Assembly: GCA_964596245.1 (NCBI GenBank)
Contig: CAZQSK010000004.1
Location: forward strand, 61,037-125,036
Reading direction: 5' to 3'
DNA length: 64,000 nucleotides
Source: RHKK01 sp964596245
Lineage (GTDB): Bacteria; Patescibacteriota; Patescibacteriia; 2-12-FULL-60-25
Shown here: piece after piece, positions 1 to 8,074 of the stretch
Position numbering within the stretch: the stretch's first letter is position 1
How the letters are laid out: each line of letters starts with the position of its first letter
The notes under the pieces: generated by a model
Databases searched by the model: none
What the model was told of the DNA's origin: nothing
Seen by the model: only the letters and a program-made list of their open reading frames with translations
Position numbers and translations under genes: made by a program

Positions 1-878
1 TTTTGGCCCAGCGAGCCCGTGCCGCCGCCCGTGCTGCCCGTGACACGGTGCTACGCAAAGGAGCCTTGGAAGGCATGACGCTTCCGGGCAAATTGGCCGA
101 CTGTTCAAATCGTAGCCCCGAAGCCTGTGAGCTCTTCATTGTTGAGGGAGACTCGGCCGGCGGTTCCGCCAAAATGGGTCGTAACCGCGACATTCAAGCG
201 ATTCTGCCTTTGCGTGGAAAGATCTTGAACGTGGAACGCGCACGTCTCGACAAGATGCTTTCAAGCGAGCAGATCAAGAACTTGGTGATCGCGCTTGGTA
301 CGAATGTCGGCGAAATGTTCGACATGAGCAAGTTGCGCTATCACAAAATTGTGATCATGACCGACGCCGACGTGGACGGAGCTCATATCCGTACGTTGTT
401 GCTGACGTTGTTCTATCGCTACTTCCCGCAGCTCATCAACAATGGACATATTTATATTGCTCAGCCGCCATTGTTTCGCGTCGCCAAGGGCAAGAACGTG
501 AAATACGCTTACAGCGATGAAGAGCGTGATGCGTTGGTGGAGGATTTCATCAAGATGAAAGAAGACAAGGATAAGGCCAAGGCAAAGAAGGGGAAGGCAG
601 AAGAGGCTGAAGTTGAGGAACCGATTGATGCCGAAGAAGAAGTTGTGAAGACAGTCGGTGGCGTGGCGATTCAGCGTTACAAGGGTTTGGGTGAAATGAA
701 CCCAGAACAATTGTGGGAAACAACCATGGATCCGTCCGTACGCATGATGAAGCTCGTCACAGTTGAAGATGCAGTAAAAGCCGACGAAGTCTTTGATATC
801 TTGATGGGTTCAGAAGTGGCGCCGCGCAAGAAATTCATTCAGACTAATGCCAAGCACGTGAAGAATTTGGATGTGTAA
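1..878 (+). CDS. gyrB: DNA gyrase subunit B, C-terminal part (5' end outside window)
   Basis: This is the 3' portion of the ATPase/TOPRIM subunit of DNA gyrase, which introduces negative supercoils together with GyrA. About 291 residues are visible. They include the TOPRIM motifs EGDSAGGSAK and TDADVDGAHIR (the DxD metal site) and the C-terminal YKGLGEMNPEQLWETTM signature of the GyrB/ParE family. A Lys/Glu-rich insert (KDKAKAKKGKAEEAE region, about residues 180-215 of the fragment) sits before YKGLGEM and is lineage-specific. The first in-frame codon visible is not the true start. The short C-terminus without a long extra domain fits GyrB; ParE is the alternative but less likely. Confidence 0.95.
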   Translation, partial: LAQRARAAARAARDTVLRKGALEGMTLPGKLADCSNRSPEACELFIVEGDSAGGSAKMGRNRDIQAILPLRGKILNVERARLDKMLSSEQIKNLVIALGTNVGEMFDMSKLRYHKIVIMTDADVDGAHIRTLLLTLFYRYFPQLINNGHIYIAQPPLFRVAKGKNVKYAYSDEERDALVEDFIKMKEDKDKAKAKKGKAEEAEVEEPIDAEEEVVKTVGGVAIQRYKGLGEMNPEQLWETTMDPSVRMMKLVTVEDAVKADEVFDILMGSEVAPRKKFIQTNAKHVKNLDV

Positions 879-887
879 GGCTCGGTC

Positions 888-896
888 TGCTATTGT
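888..896 (+). promoter_or_regulatory. Extended -10 promoter (TGCTATTGT) of the zinc-ribbon-like gene
   Basis: TGC-TATTGT ends 8 nt before the ATG at 905, so the mRNA would start at or within two bases of the start codon (leaderless). No clear -35 element is seen. Confidence 0.5.
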
Positions 897-904
897 TGGA
901 ATAT

Positions 905-1222
905 ATGAGCCTTCCTTCTCGTTTGATCGTGGAGTGTCCGCTCTGTCATACGGCGTATCAGGATGATGCCGTTCGGATGTTAGGGGAGTCAGACAACGGG
1001 AAGCTCTTTCACTGCACCTGCGGCGCTTGCGGGCGCTCGATGATGGCACTCATGCGAGAGAATACGGGTTATGTGAGTACGATCGGTTTGGTCACTGACC
1101 AGAAGGTCGAGGATGCCCTCCGCCTTTCCGAGCGCACCCCCATCAGTGCCGACGAATGTATTGCCGCCCATGTCCTATTGGAAGAGGAGAGCCATGATCT
1201 GGTAGAAAGTCTCAAAATTTAG
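905..1222 (+). CDS. Small cysteine-rich protein, possible zinc ribbon
   Basis: This 105-residue protein has no recognised family. It carries CPLC near the N-terminus and CTCGAC about 30 residues later, a spacing like a treble-clef or zinc-ribbon site, so metal binding is inferred. The rest is polar and probably helical. The ATG at 905 is preferred over the TTG at 893 because it lies 8 nt after an extended -10 element. The gene follows gyrB closely and is closed by its own terminator, so it is probably transcribed alone. Confidence 0.6.
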   Translation: MSLPSRLIVECPLCHTAYQDDAVRMLGESDNGKLFHCTCGACGRSMMALMRENTGYVSTIGLVTDQKVEDALRLSERTPISADECIAAHVLLEEESHDLVESLKI

Positions 1223-1234
1223 CCAATATTAGGT

Positions 1235-1262
1235 AAAAAGAGGCCTTTTTCAGGCCTCTTTT
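1235..1262 (+). terminator. Intrinsic terminator
   Basis: Inverted repeat AGAGGCCT/AGGCCTCT with a short T-rich loop, followed by TTTT. It ends the gene at 905-1222. Confidence 0.85.
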
Positions 1263-1333
1263 GCTCTCAAGCGACCGCTGCTTGACGTATTAGGGTTTTT
1301 CCCGTAACGTATGCTCACTTTTTCGATTTTTGT

Positions 1334-2017
1334 ATGAACTACTCCATCACCGCGCAGTCCCGTTCCAAAATGGGCAAGCGCTCAAAAGATGAGCTCAAAG
1401 ACATGCGCGTGCCGGCCGTCATGTACGGTTCGGGCGTGGATGCGATGCCGATCAGCGTCGGCCGCAGTGAGTTCATCAAGACCTACAAGGCCGCCGGCCA
1501 CTCATCCCTTGTGGATGTGACCGTTGATTCGGCTTCTCCGGTTAAGGCTGTTATCAAGGAGATTCAGGTCAATCCGATCACGATGGAACCTCGTCACATC
1601 GATTTCCACCAGGTTCGTATGGACCAGGAGATGGAAGCCGCCATTCCGTTGAAGTTCATCGGCGAATCGAATGCCGTGAAGGCCGATGCTGGTACCTTGA
1701 TCAAGTCGCTCGACGAGATCAATGTCCGCTGTTTGCCGGGTAACCTCCCGCACGAGATCGAAGTCGACCTCTCCGCCCTTAAGACCTTCGACGACATTAT
1801 TTCCGTGGGTTCGATCACGCCTCCGAAGGGTGTCGAATTCCTCGACGATGCGACGCTTACGATTGCGACGGTTGCTCGTCCGTTGACGGAAGACGAATTG
1901 AAGAAACTTGAAGAGAGCCAGGTTGGTGACGTGACGGCCGTGAAGTCGGAAGCCGACTTGAAGAAGGCGGCTGAAGAAGCTGCTGCAGCTGCGGCCGCTG
2001 CCCCGGAAGCGAAATAA
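1334..2017 (+). CDS. rplY: 50S ribosomal protein L25 (CTC/TL5 type)
   Basis: This 5S rRNA-binding ribosomal protein has 227 residues, the long CTC form with the N-terminal L25 domain (about 1-90) and a C-terminal TL5 beta domain (about 95-185). Family landmarks are VPAVMYGSG, VIKEIQVNPIT, HIDFHQV and the LPHEIEVDLS stretch. The tail is rich in Ala, Lys and Glu (about 190-227), as is common for CTC proteins. The start ATG has no SD, in line with neighbouring resident genes. Confidence 0.93.
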   Translation: MNYSITAQSRSKMGKRSKDELKDMRVPAVMYGSGVDAMPISVGRSEFIKTYKAAGHSSLVDVTVDSASPVKAVIKEIQVNPITMEPRHIDFHQVRMDQEMEAAIPLKFIGESNAVKADAGTLIKSLDEINVRCLPGNLPHEIEVDLSALKTFDDIISVGSITPPKGVEFLDDATLTIATVARPLTEDELKKLEESQVGDVTAVKSEADLKKAAEEAAAAAAAAPEAK

Positions 2018-2027
2018 AGAGTATCCT

Positions 2028-3125
2028 GTGAGCATGCAAAAAGAGCTGCTCGCTAAGATTCAGGCGCTGATGAAGCGCGCCGAACGGTTCCGCTGGCATA
2101 TTGCCGCCGGAGCCGTTTTGTTAGTTTTGATTTCTGCTGCTTTGTTCTGGTTGGCGGTATCAGGTCGGATTCGTTCAGGCGGTACAGCCACGCCATCCAC
2201 GCAGTCAACTTCAACTGAGCCAATGGCCCGCATGGTGCCGCGCCGTTTGGATGGCGTGCTCGTACCGTTGGGTCAACAGGCCTTGCCGCCGCGCGCTGTC
2301 ATGATTGAAAACCATCCGGATGCGCGTCCGGTTTCCGGTCTGGCCAAGGCTAGTGTGGTGATCGAGGCTCCGGTAGAGGGTGGCATCACACGGTTCATGG
2401 CTTTGTATGATGCGACTACGACCGTTGAAGAAGTCGGACCGGTGCGCAGCGCCCGCCCGTATTTCGTCGAATGGGCTGATTCGCTGAATGCCTCCTATTT
2501 TCATGTAGGCGGGAGTCCGGATGCGTTGGATTTGATTAAGACGTTGGCAGGCTTTACGGACGTGAATGAATTCGCATACAGTACGACGTTTTGGCGTGAT
2601 AATCGACGCGCCGCTCCACATAACGTTTACACAAAGAAAGAGCTCATGGATTTGATTACGGGCCGCAAAGTCGCCTCTAGCACTCAGTCCATTGCGGCTT
2701 GGCATTTCCAGAATGCGGTTTCGAGCACGGAGCGTGGGGATACACCCGCCTTCAAGATCACATACGGTGGCTCCTTCAATGTTTCCTGGTCGTATGACAA
2801 GGAACGCGGGGTGTATGTGCGCCGTCAGGCCAACCAGCTTCAAAAGGATCGTGATGGTTCCGCCATCGAGTCTGAGAACGTGATTGTGATGAAAACTGAG
2901 CAACAGGTGCTCGATAGCGTCGGTCGTCTCAAAGTACGCACAACCGGTAACGGCGAAGCGGTCGGCTATCGCGATGGAAAGAAGTACGTATTGCGTTGGC
3001 GCCGTTCAGCCGGCGAACCGCTACGATTCGAAACGGCTGATGGGGGAGAATTCGTTCTCACGCGCGGCCGCACCTGGATTCAGGTCACGACCGATGACAC
3101 GAGTTTTGCGGGCTTCGGTGGCTAA
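2028..3125 (+). CDS. DUF3048 (YerB-like) membrane-anchored protein
   Basis: This 365-residue protein has an N-terminal transmembrane anchor (about residues 24-46) and an extracytoplasmic DUF3048 domain. Family marks are RAVMIENHPDARPVSGL, EGGITRFMALY and VGPVRSARPYF, followed by a second conserved part near SWSYDKERGVYVR and WIQV near the C-terminus. The function of YerB-type proteins is not established; a cell-wall role has been suggested. The start may be GTG 2028 or ATG 2034, and it follows rplY by 10 bases, so co-transcription is likely. Its 3' end overlaps prmC by four bases, tail to tail. Confidence 0.85.
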   Translation: MSMQKELLAKIQALMKRAERFRWHIAAGAVLLVLISAALFWLAVSGRIRSGGTATPSTQSTSTEPMARMVPRRLDGVLVPLGQQALPPRAVMIENHPDARPVSGLAKASVVIEAPVEGGITRFMALYDATTTVEEVGPVRSARPYFVEWADSLNASYFHVGGSPDALDLIKTLAGFTDVNEFAYSTTFWRDNRRAAPHNVYTKKELMDLITGRKVASSTQSIAAWHFQNAVSSTERGDTPAFKITYGGSFNVSWSYDKERGVYVRRQANQLQKDRDGSAIESENVIVMKTEQQVLDSVGRLKVRTTGNGEAVGYRDGKKYVLRWRRSAGEPLRFETADGGEFVLTRGRTWIQVTTDDTSFAGFGG

Positions 3126-3967
3126 ACAAGAATTCGCAAGATTCGTTCGCGGCCGCAACGATCACGAATTACTTTGATTTTGGCAGATGGGAACAAGCTC
3201 TTGGCAAAAGCCGAGAGCTTTTTTGATTGCGGCGGATCAATCTCTATAAAAATGTTCACGTTTTTCGGAAGCTGCTTCAAAAGTTTCTTATTGAGCTCCA
3301 TTCCATCGTCCTTCGCGAATAGAGCCGAGTGCGGTTCGTATTTGGTAACCGACTTAGGCATGATTTTTTTGTCATGTGGTGGAAGATAGGGGAGGTTAGC
3401 CACGATAGTGATCTTTTTCTTCCCTTTCAGCGCTTGTTTTAACTTCGCGTGGAACAGACTTCCCCTAAAAAATGTCACGCGTTTCGGCGCGAGCGTGTTC
3501 GCATTATTTTTTGCGACAACCAATGCCTTACTTGAGACTTCGCTGGCAAAGATTTGCGCTTTGGTTTCTGCGGCAAGCGTCACGGCCATGGCGCCTGAAC
3601 CGGTTCCAATATCCACATAGACATCAGCCTTTGTTTTAAGAGCCTCGGTAACCATGTCTTCGGTTTCTGGGCGTGGGATGAGCGTGTTTTTGGTTACGAT
3701 GAAATCACGTCCGTAAAAGGGTTGGGTGCCGAGAATATAAGCCAAAGGTTCGTCTGCAAGGCGGCGCTTCAAGAGACGGTCTAAGGCAGCCTTTTGAGCT
3801 GGCTTCAATGACATGCGGTGATTGGCTGCAATCCATGCTCGATCTCTTCCCAAGGCCTTGGTGGCCAGCCAACTCGCGTCTTCGGTTTGTTTTTCAGCTT
3901 GGATAAGCCATTCGTGAAGCGTCATATCTTGCCAAATCTTACGGGATTCCATAAGATACCGCCACAT
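3122..3967 (-). CDS. prmC: Peptide chain release factor N5-glutamine methyltransferase
   Basis: This class I SAM methyltransferase of the PrmC/HemK family modifies the GGQ glutamine of release factors. It has 281 residues: an N-terminal helical domain with EPLAYILGTQPFYG, then VDIGTGSGAMAV (SAM motif I), IFASEVSSKAL and the substrate-binding loop written NLPY rather than the usual NPPY, followed by EPHSAL. The start is uncertain, because ATGs at 3967, 3952 and 3925 are all in frame and none has an SD. It is divergent from tRNA-Val, only a few bases away. Confidence 0.9.
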   Translation of the reverse strand: MWRYLMESRKIWQDMTLHEWLIQAEKQTEDASWLATKALGRDRAWIAANHRMSLKPAQKAALDRLLKRRLADEPLAYILGTQPFYGRDFIVTKNTLIPRPETEDMVTEALKTKADVYVDIGTGSGAMAVTLAAETKAQIFASEVSSKALVVAKNNANTLAPKRVTFFRGSLFHAKLKQALKGKKKITIVANLPYLPPHDKKIMPKSVTKYEPHSALFAKDDGMELNKKLLKQLPKNVNIFIEIDPPQSKKLSAFAKSLFPSAKIKVIRDRCGRERILRILV

Positions 3968-3973
3968 TTCAAT

Positions 3974-4050
3974 GGACGTTTAGCTCAGTTGGTTAGAGCG
4001 TTCGATTCACATTCGAAAGGTCGCAGGTTCGAATCCTGCAACGTCCACCA
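3974..4050 (+). tRNA. tRNA-Val (anticodon CAC)
   Basis: The acceptor stem GGACGTT pairs with AACGTCC, followed by discriminator A and an encoded CCA. The D arm is GCTC...GAGC. The anticodon stem TTCGA/TCGAA carries the loop TTCACAT, giving anticodon CAC (codon GUG). The T arm is GCAGG-TTCGAAT-CCTGC. All stems are fully paired. Confidence 0.97.
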
Positions 4051-4052
4051 CA

Positions 4053-4095
4053 CATAAACCCCGCCAATGGCGGGGTTTATGTTATAATTTTTTTG
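4053..4095 (+). terminator. Intrinsic terminator after tRNA-Val
   Basis: A 13-bp perfect stem, CATAAACCCCGCC / GGCGGGGTTTATG with loop AAT, is followed by a T-rich run. A TGTTATAAT extended -10 (4080-4088) sits in its tail and probably serves the next gene. Confidence 0.85.
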
Positions 4096-4121
4096 ATTTA
4101 CAATTATTCTTTGCGTTTCTT

Positions 4122-4784
4122 ATGGATACACAGTTGCCAGTGCAGGCTCCGCGATCAGGCCCCAGTGCGATGCACGTTATCTTGGTACTGATGTCGCTCA
4201 TTACGCTCTGTGGCATCGGTTACCTCGTATGGCAACTCACAGTGCTGTCATCAAAATCCGCGCAGGTTGCTGTAGCCGATGCTGAGTTAAGCCGTCTACG
4301 CAATGAGCTCTCGGAAAACCAGAAAATGCTCACAGAGGAAAAAGCGAAGGCGCCTACTATCACCGATGTTGTTGTTTATCAAAGTGAGCAACATCGCTTC
4401 CGTGTGGTAACGACGCCCAGCTGTGAAAATGTGTTCACAGTACGGCCTGGCACTGCGATGCCGGATCTGCGTGCAGTAGCTCGATACGATATTTTTTTGA
4501 AAGATACTGCTTCCGCGTGGTCCCGTAACCCCTTCCGCGCTTTGTTGGTGATCGATTCTGAGGATCTTGCAACTCTTAAGGCGAGTCCGGCCGGTGCTAA
4601 TGATATTGCCGCGAATTCTCTAAGCGAGCTAGATTCAACGAGCGTATATCTTTCACCAGAGCGGGATTTTCGTGTCTATGGATTCCTTGGTGGTGATGGG
4701 CCAAGCCCAGATGAGCTTCAAAACTCCACTAAGACTGGTAGCTGTCGGTACGTTGTACAGGCTATTCCGACCTTGGGAGAGTAA
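4122..4784 (+). CDS. Membrane-anchored coiled-coil protein of unknown function
   Basis: This 220-residue protein has a short cytoplasmic N-terminus, one transmembrane helix (about 17-40) and a heptad-like coiled coil (about 45-78). An extracytoplasmic globular domain of about 140 residues follows, with two cysteines (CENVF and GSCRYVV) that could form a disulfide. I do not recognise a family. It is monocistronic, between two terminators. The DsbA-like proteins elsewhere in the window could oxidise its cysteine pair; that is an inference. Confidence 0.65.
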   Translation: MDTQLPVQAPRSGPSAMHVILVLMSLITLCGIGYLVWQLTVLSSKSAQVAVADAELSRLRNELSENQKMLTEEKAKAPTITDVVVYQSEQHRFRVVTTPSCENVFTVRPGTAMPDLRAVARYDIFLKDTASAWSRNPFRALLVIDSEDLATLKASPAGANDIAANSLSELDSTSVYLSPERDFRVYGFLGGDGPSPDELQNSTKTGSCRYVVQAIPTLGE

Positions 4785-4791
4785 TCTACAT

Positions 4792-4818
4792 AACCCCCGC
4801 CATGGCGGGGTTTTTGCT
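4792..4818 (+). terminator. Intrinsic terminator
   Basis: CCCCGCC-AT-GGCGGGG stem followed by TTTTT, downstream of the coiled-coil protein gene. Confidence 0.8.
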
Positions 4819-4838
4819 TTTTAGGCTACACTCGTCCC

Positions 4839-5480
4839 ATGATTCAGCCGTCGAAATATGTGTGGTGGCAAGACCCGTCGCTTTGGGTTTTGCTTGCCTT
4901 GAACGTTGCCACGATCTACTTCGCCTTGCGCGAGGGGTGGAACCTGGCGACCATCATGTGGATTTATTGGATTCAAAGCGTCACGATCGGCATCTTTCAT
5001 TTTGTTCGCATCCTTCAGCTCGAAAAGTTTACCGTTGAGGGTATTAAAGTGAACGGTAAGCAAATCCCCGTAACCGCGTCCGAAGTTTTGGTGAAGGGAT
5101 TCTTTGCTACTTTTTTTGCCATCCACTACGGCATTTTTCATTTCGTGTATTTGATTTTCATGATCGTTGGCATTTTCACTCCAATCTTTGGAACCGGAGG
5201 AACGCCCGAATGGAAAGAGGTTGTGTTGGTTTCAGTGCTTTTTTTCATCAACCATCTGTTTTCTTTCCTCTTTAACCAAGCAAAAGACTCGCATCATCAA
5301 AATATCGGTACCGTCATGATGTATCCGTATGCGCGTATTATTCCGATGCACATCACGATCATCATTGGTGCATTTGTAAATGCATTACCGCTCTTCCTGG
5401 TTTTGAAGGCTTTAGCCGATGTATTGTCCCATGTATTTGAACATGCGTTACTGAGAAAGGGGAGTAATCCTGGACAGTAG
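4839..5480 (+). CDS. Polytopic membrane protein, DUF6498-like
   Basis: This 213-residue integral membrane protein has about five or six hydrophobic helices. The N-terminal pattern of a helix followed by IMWIYWIQSVTIGIFHFVRI resembles DUF6498 proteins, whose function is unknown. Conserved-looking polar residues include the HYGIFHFVY and HHQNIGTVMMYPYARI segments, where several His residues sit at membrane edges. It is transcribed alone or with the next gene, which starts 26 bases downstream. Confidence 0.6.
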   Translation: MIQPSKYVWWQDPSLWVLLALNVATIYFALREGWNLATIMWIYWIQSVTIGIFHFVRILQLEKFTVEGIKVNGKQIPVTASEVLVKGFFATFFAIHYGIFHFVYLIFMIVGIFTPIFGTGGTPEWKEVVLVSVLFFINHLFSFLFNQAKDSHHQNIGTVMMYPYARIIPMHITIIIGAFVNALPLFLVLKALADVLSHVFEHALLRKGSNPGQ

Positions 5481-5506
5481 TCACTTTTTGTGTAATTCTA
5501 GCGGCC

Positions 5507-6523
5507 GTGAATCCCTTGGTTTCTATTGCCGCCGTGCATGTAAAAGATATTTTGGCCCAAGCCATTAAGCGCGCTCCGACCGAGCGTGTATTGGTCGTAT
5601 TTGATCGCCAGTCGGGCTTATCTTCGATTGTCGCTGATGCCTATCAGCTCGCGGTTCCGGATGCGCAATTCATCGACTTTGATAAAGAAGGGGAGACGCC
5701 GGTACGCCAAGCGATAGATGCGCTTACGCCTGGCGATATCGTAGTGTTGATTCAATCCACGAGTTTTCGTTTGAATGATTTTCGCGTGCGTATTGAGTTG
5801 TTCAATCGCAAATTGAAAACGATTGAGCACATGCACCTTGATCGCATGACCGAAGAGCAATGGCCGACGTGGATCGAAGCGCTGCGTTTTGAAAAAACGT
5901 ATTTGGACACGTATGGATTCGGATTGAAAAAGATTTTGAGTGAAGCACAAACCATTCGCGTGGAATGCGGCGACTCAGCGCTTACGTGGGAAGGTGGCAT
6001 GGAAGAGCCCAAGCTGAATATCGGCAATTATGAGGGAATGGAAAATATTGGCGGCACATATCCGATCGGCGAAGTGTTTACCGAGGCTCGTGATTTGGCG
6101 CGCGTGAATGGTGAAGTGAAGATCTATGCCTTTGCGGACGCCGACTTCATGGTGAAGTTTTATGAGCCGTTCACCGCAATTGTGCGCGACGGGTTGATCG
6201 AGGCCGGTCCTGATGCGCCACCGGCGTTCGTGTCGGTGATGGAAAAGATTAAGGCTGATGAGCGGCCGCTCGTGCGCGAGTTCGGTTTGGGTTTGAATCG
6301 CGCCATCTCGCGCTCGCGGCCGCTGAATGACATCACGGCCTTTGAACGTGTGTTCGGTTTGCATCTTTCCCTTGGCGAAAAACACGGCGTGTATAAGAAG
6401 CCTGGTCTGGTTCCGTCCAAGACTCGTTATCACGTCGATGTATTCCCAGCCGTGGACCGCATTTTGGCCGATGGAAAGGTTATTTTCGAGAACGGCGTCT
6501 TTTCCCTTGACAAAACGGCATAA
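5507..6523 (+). CDS. Aminopeptidase T-like (M29-type) protein
   Basis: This 338-residue protein has an N-terminal Rossmann-like part (VLVVFDRQSGLS) and a C-terminal half resembling clan MQ/M29 aminopeptidases. The marks are NIGNYEGMENIGGTYPIGEVF (compare the N-P-GE motif of M29), REFGLGLNRAI and LHLSLGEKHG, with a further HVDVF. M29 enzymes use two metal ions held by Glu/His/Asp; the second Glu (REFGLGLN) and the HLSLG and HVD sites are visible. The start is GTG at 5507. It is probably an aminopeptidase, but similar non-peptidase relatives exist. Confidence 0.65.
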   Translation: MNPLVSIAAVHVKDILAQAIKRAPTERVLVVFDRQSGLSSIVADAYQLAVPDAQFIDFDKEGETPVRQAIDALTPGDIVVLIQSTSFRLNDFRVRIELFNRKLKTIEHMHLDRMTEEQWPTWIEALRFEKTYLDTYGFGLKKILSEAQTIRVECGDSALTWEGGMEEPKLNIGNYEGMENIGGTYPIGEVFTEARDLARVNGEVKIYAFADADFMVKFYEPFTAIVRDGLIEAGPDAPPAFVSVMEKIKADERPLVREFGLGLNRAISRSRPLNDITAFERVFGLHLSLGEKHGVYKKPGLVPSKTRYHVDVFPAVDRILADGKVIFENGVFSLDKTA

Positions 6524-6543
6524 TAGGCTACGTTGAAGGAACT

Positions 6544-6813
6544 ATGGTTTGGGCCGTTGTTATCTCAATCACCATTTTGGTTGTCGCCATTCTGATCCAG
6601 CAATGGCTCTTTGTCGTCGTTGAGGACGAGCATCAATTTTTGTATGTAATCGGCGGATTTATGGTCGTTTTCGTGGTAGGAGCCGTGGCCTGTGCCTACC
6701 TTATTCCTGGTTTGCCGGGACGCGCGGACGTAGGCCTTCTGGTTCAAAACTGGATTCAACCCGGCACCGCGGTACAGGCTAGCGGTTCGGATGATTTGCC
6801 CTTAGTTGAGTAA
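6544..6813 (+). CDS. Small two-helix membrane protein
   Basis: This 89-residue protein has two predicted transmembrane helices (about 3-24 and 33-54) and a polar C-terminal tail of about 30 residues. The family is not recognised. The ATG lies 20 bases after the preceding stop. The next gene begins 22 bases after its stop. Confidence 0.55.
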   Translation: MVWAVVISITILVVAILIQQWLFVVVEDEHQFLYVIGGFMVVFVVGAVACAYLIPGLPGRADVGLLVQNWIQPGTAVQASGSDDLPLVE

Positions 6814-6835
6814 AACTTGGTATGCTAAAGGCGAT

Positions 6836-8074
6836 ATGAAGAATCGCCTTTTTGGTATCTTTGCTTCGGTCGTCGTAATCGGATTTATCGTGCTTCTGTT
6901 CTTCGCTTGGCCGTATCGTGGTTTTGTTCCGATTCTCAAACCCGCGCCAGTGGATCTGAGCCAGGTGATTCCGGAGAATCCGGAGCCGACCTCGACATCG
7001 AGCGAGCCAATGCCAGGAAAAAATGAGACGGATTTGCCGCTTGTCTTGCCCAAAGGTTTTTCCATCAATCTGTTTGCAAAGAATTTAGGGAACCCGCGTG
7101 TGCTCGAAGTCGATTCGCGTGGTGTGTTGTTGGCGAGTATTCCTGATCAGGGCCGTGTCGTGGCTTTGCCTGATACAAATAAAGACGGTGTGTCCGATGG
7201 GACGAATGTGGTGGCTGCAGGATTAACAAAACCGCATGGCCTGGCGTTCACGGCGACGAACAGGCTGTTTATTGCCGAATCGAACGCGGTGTCGGTATAT
7301 GATTATGATGTGATCAATACGCGAGCTGATGGACGCAAGAAGCTGCTTGATTTGCCGACGGGTGGTCGTCATTGGTCCAAGACGCTCCTTACGATTCCGG
7401 ACGGACGTCTTCTTTTGTCCATCGGTTCTTCTTGTGACGTGTGTCGTGAAGAAGACGAGCGTCGTGGTGCGGTATATTCGTTAAAGCCTGATGGAAGCGA
7501 ATTCAAGTCATTCAGCGTTGGTCTGCGAAACTCCGTATTCCTGACAAATGGCCCGGATGGAAAAATTTGGGCAACCGAAATGGGACGCGATTTTCTCGGA
7601 GATGAGCTACCTCCCGACGAGATCAATATTCTTGAAGAAGGAAAAAATTACGGCTGGCCGATTTGCTACGGGAAAAATATCCACGATACGCAGTTTGATA
7701 AGAATACCTACATTCGAAATCCATGCATGGAACCGTTTGAAGTTCCGAGCTTGATCGACCTACCTGCTCATTCCGCGCCGCTGGGTTTGGTCTTTGTACC
7801 GAAAAATGCGGGTTGGCCGAAAGAGTACGAGGGGAATTTGCTCGTGGCCTATCACGGTTCATGGAATCGTACCGAGCCTACCGGTTATAAGATCCGCCGC
7901 TTTGTCTTGGACGGTCAGAAGGTCGTGAGGGACGAAGACTTTTTGTCCGGTTGGTTGGACGATAAGGGCGTTCTCGGTCGTCCGGCCGGTTTAACCTTTG
8001 GCCGTGACGGAGTGTTGTATGTCTCGGATGATCGCGCCGGTTTGATTTACCGCGTGACGCCGCCTAAACGATAA
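6836..8074 (+). CDS. Membrane-anchored PQQ-dependent sugar dehydrogenase-like beta-propeller
   Basis: This 412-residue protein has an N-terminal signal-anchor (about 3-25), a Thr/Ser/Pro-rich linker (about 45-60) and a six-bladed propeller of the soluble glucose dehydrogenase (GSDH/Yli) family. Motifs are LPKGFSINLFA, LTKPHGLAF, DELPPDEINILEEGKNYGWP, HSAPLGLVF, LLVAYHGSWNR and GRPAGLTF. A CDVC pair lies in the loop after IGSS. Family members oxidise sugars with PQQ, but many relatives have no proven activity, so the substrate is open. The ATG at 6836 was chosen over the upstream TTG because the residues before it are not signal-like. Confidence 0.85.
   Translation: MKNRLFGIFASVVVIGFIVLLFFAWPYRGFVPILKPAPVDLSQVIPENPEPTSTSSEPMPGKNETDLPLVLPKGFSINLFAKNLGNPRVLEVDSRGVLLASIPDQGRVVALPDTNKDGVSDGTNVVAAGLTKPHGLAFTATNRLFIAESNAVSVYDYDVINTRADGRKKLLDLPTGGRHWSKTLLTIPDGRLLLSIGSSCDVCREEDERRGAVYSLKPDGSEFKSFSVGLRNSVFLTNGPDGKIWATEMGRDFLGDELPPDEINILEEGKNYGWPICYGKNIHDTQFDKNTYIRNPCMEPFEVPSLIDLPAHSAPLGLVFVPKNAGWPKEYEGNLLVAYHGSWNRTEPTGYKIRRFVLDGQKVVRDEDFLSGWLDDKGVLGRPAGLTFGRDGVLYVSDDRAGLIYRVTPPKR

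Noticed and set aside
4083..4088. TATAAT as a leaderless promoter for the 4122 gene
   Set aside because: It is 33 nt from the ATG and lies in the tail of the tRNA terminator, so it may be a promoter but not a leaderless one.
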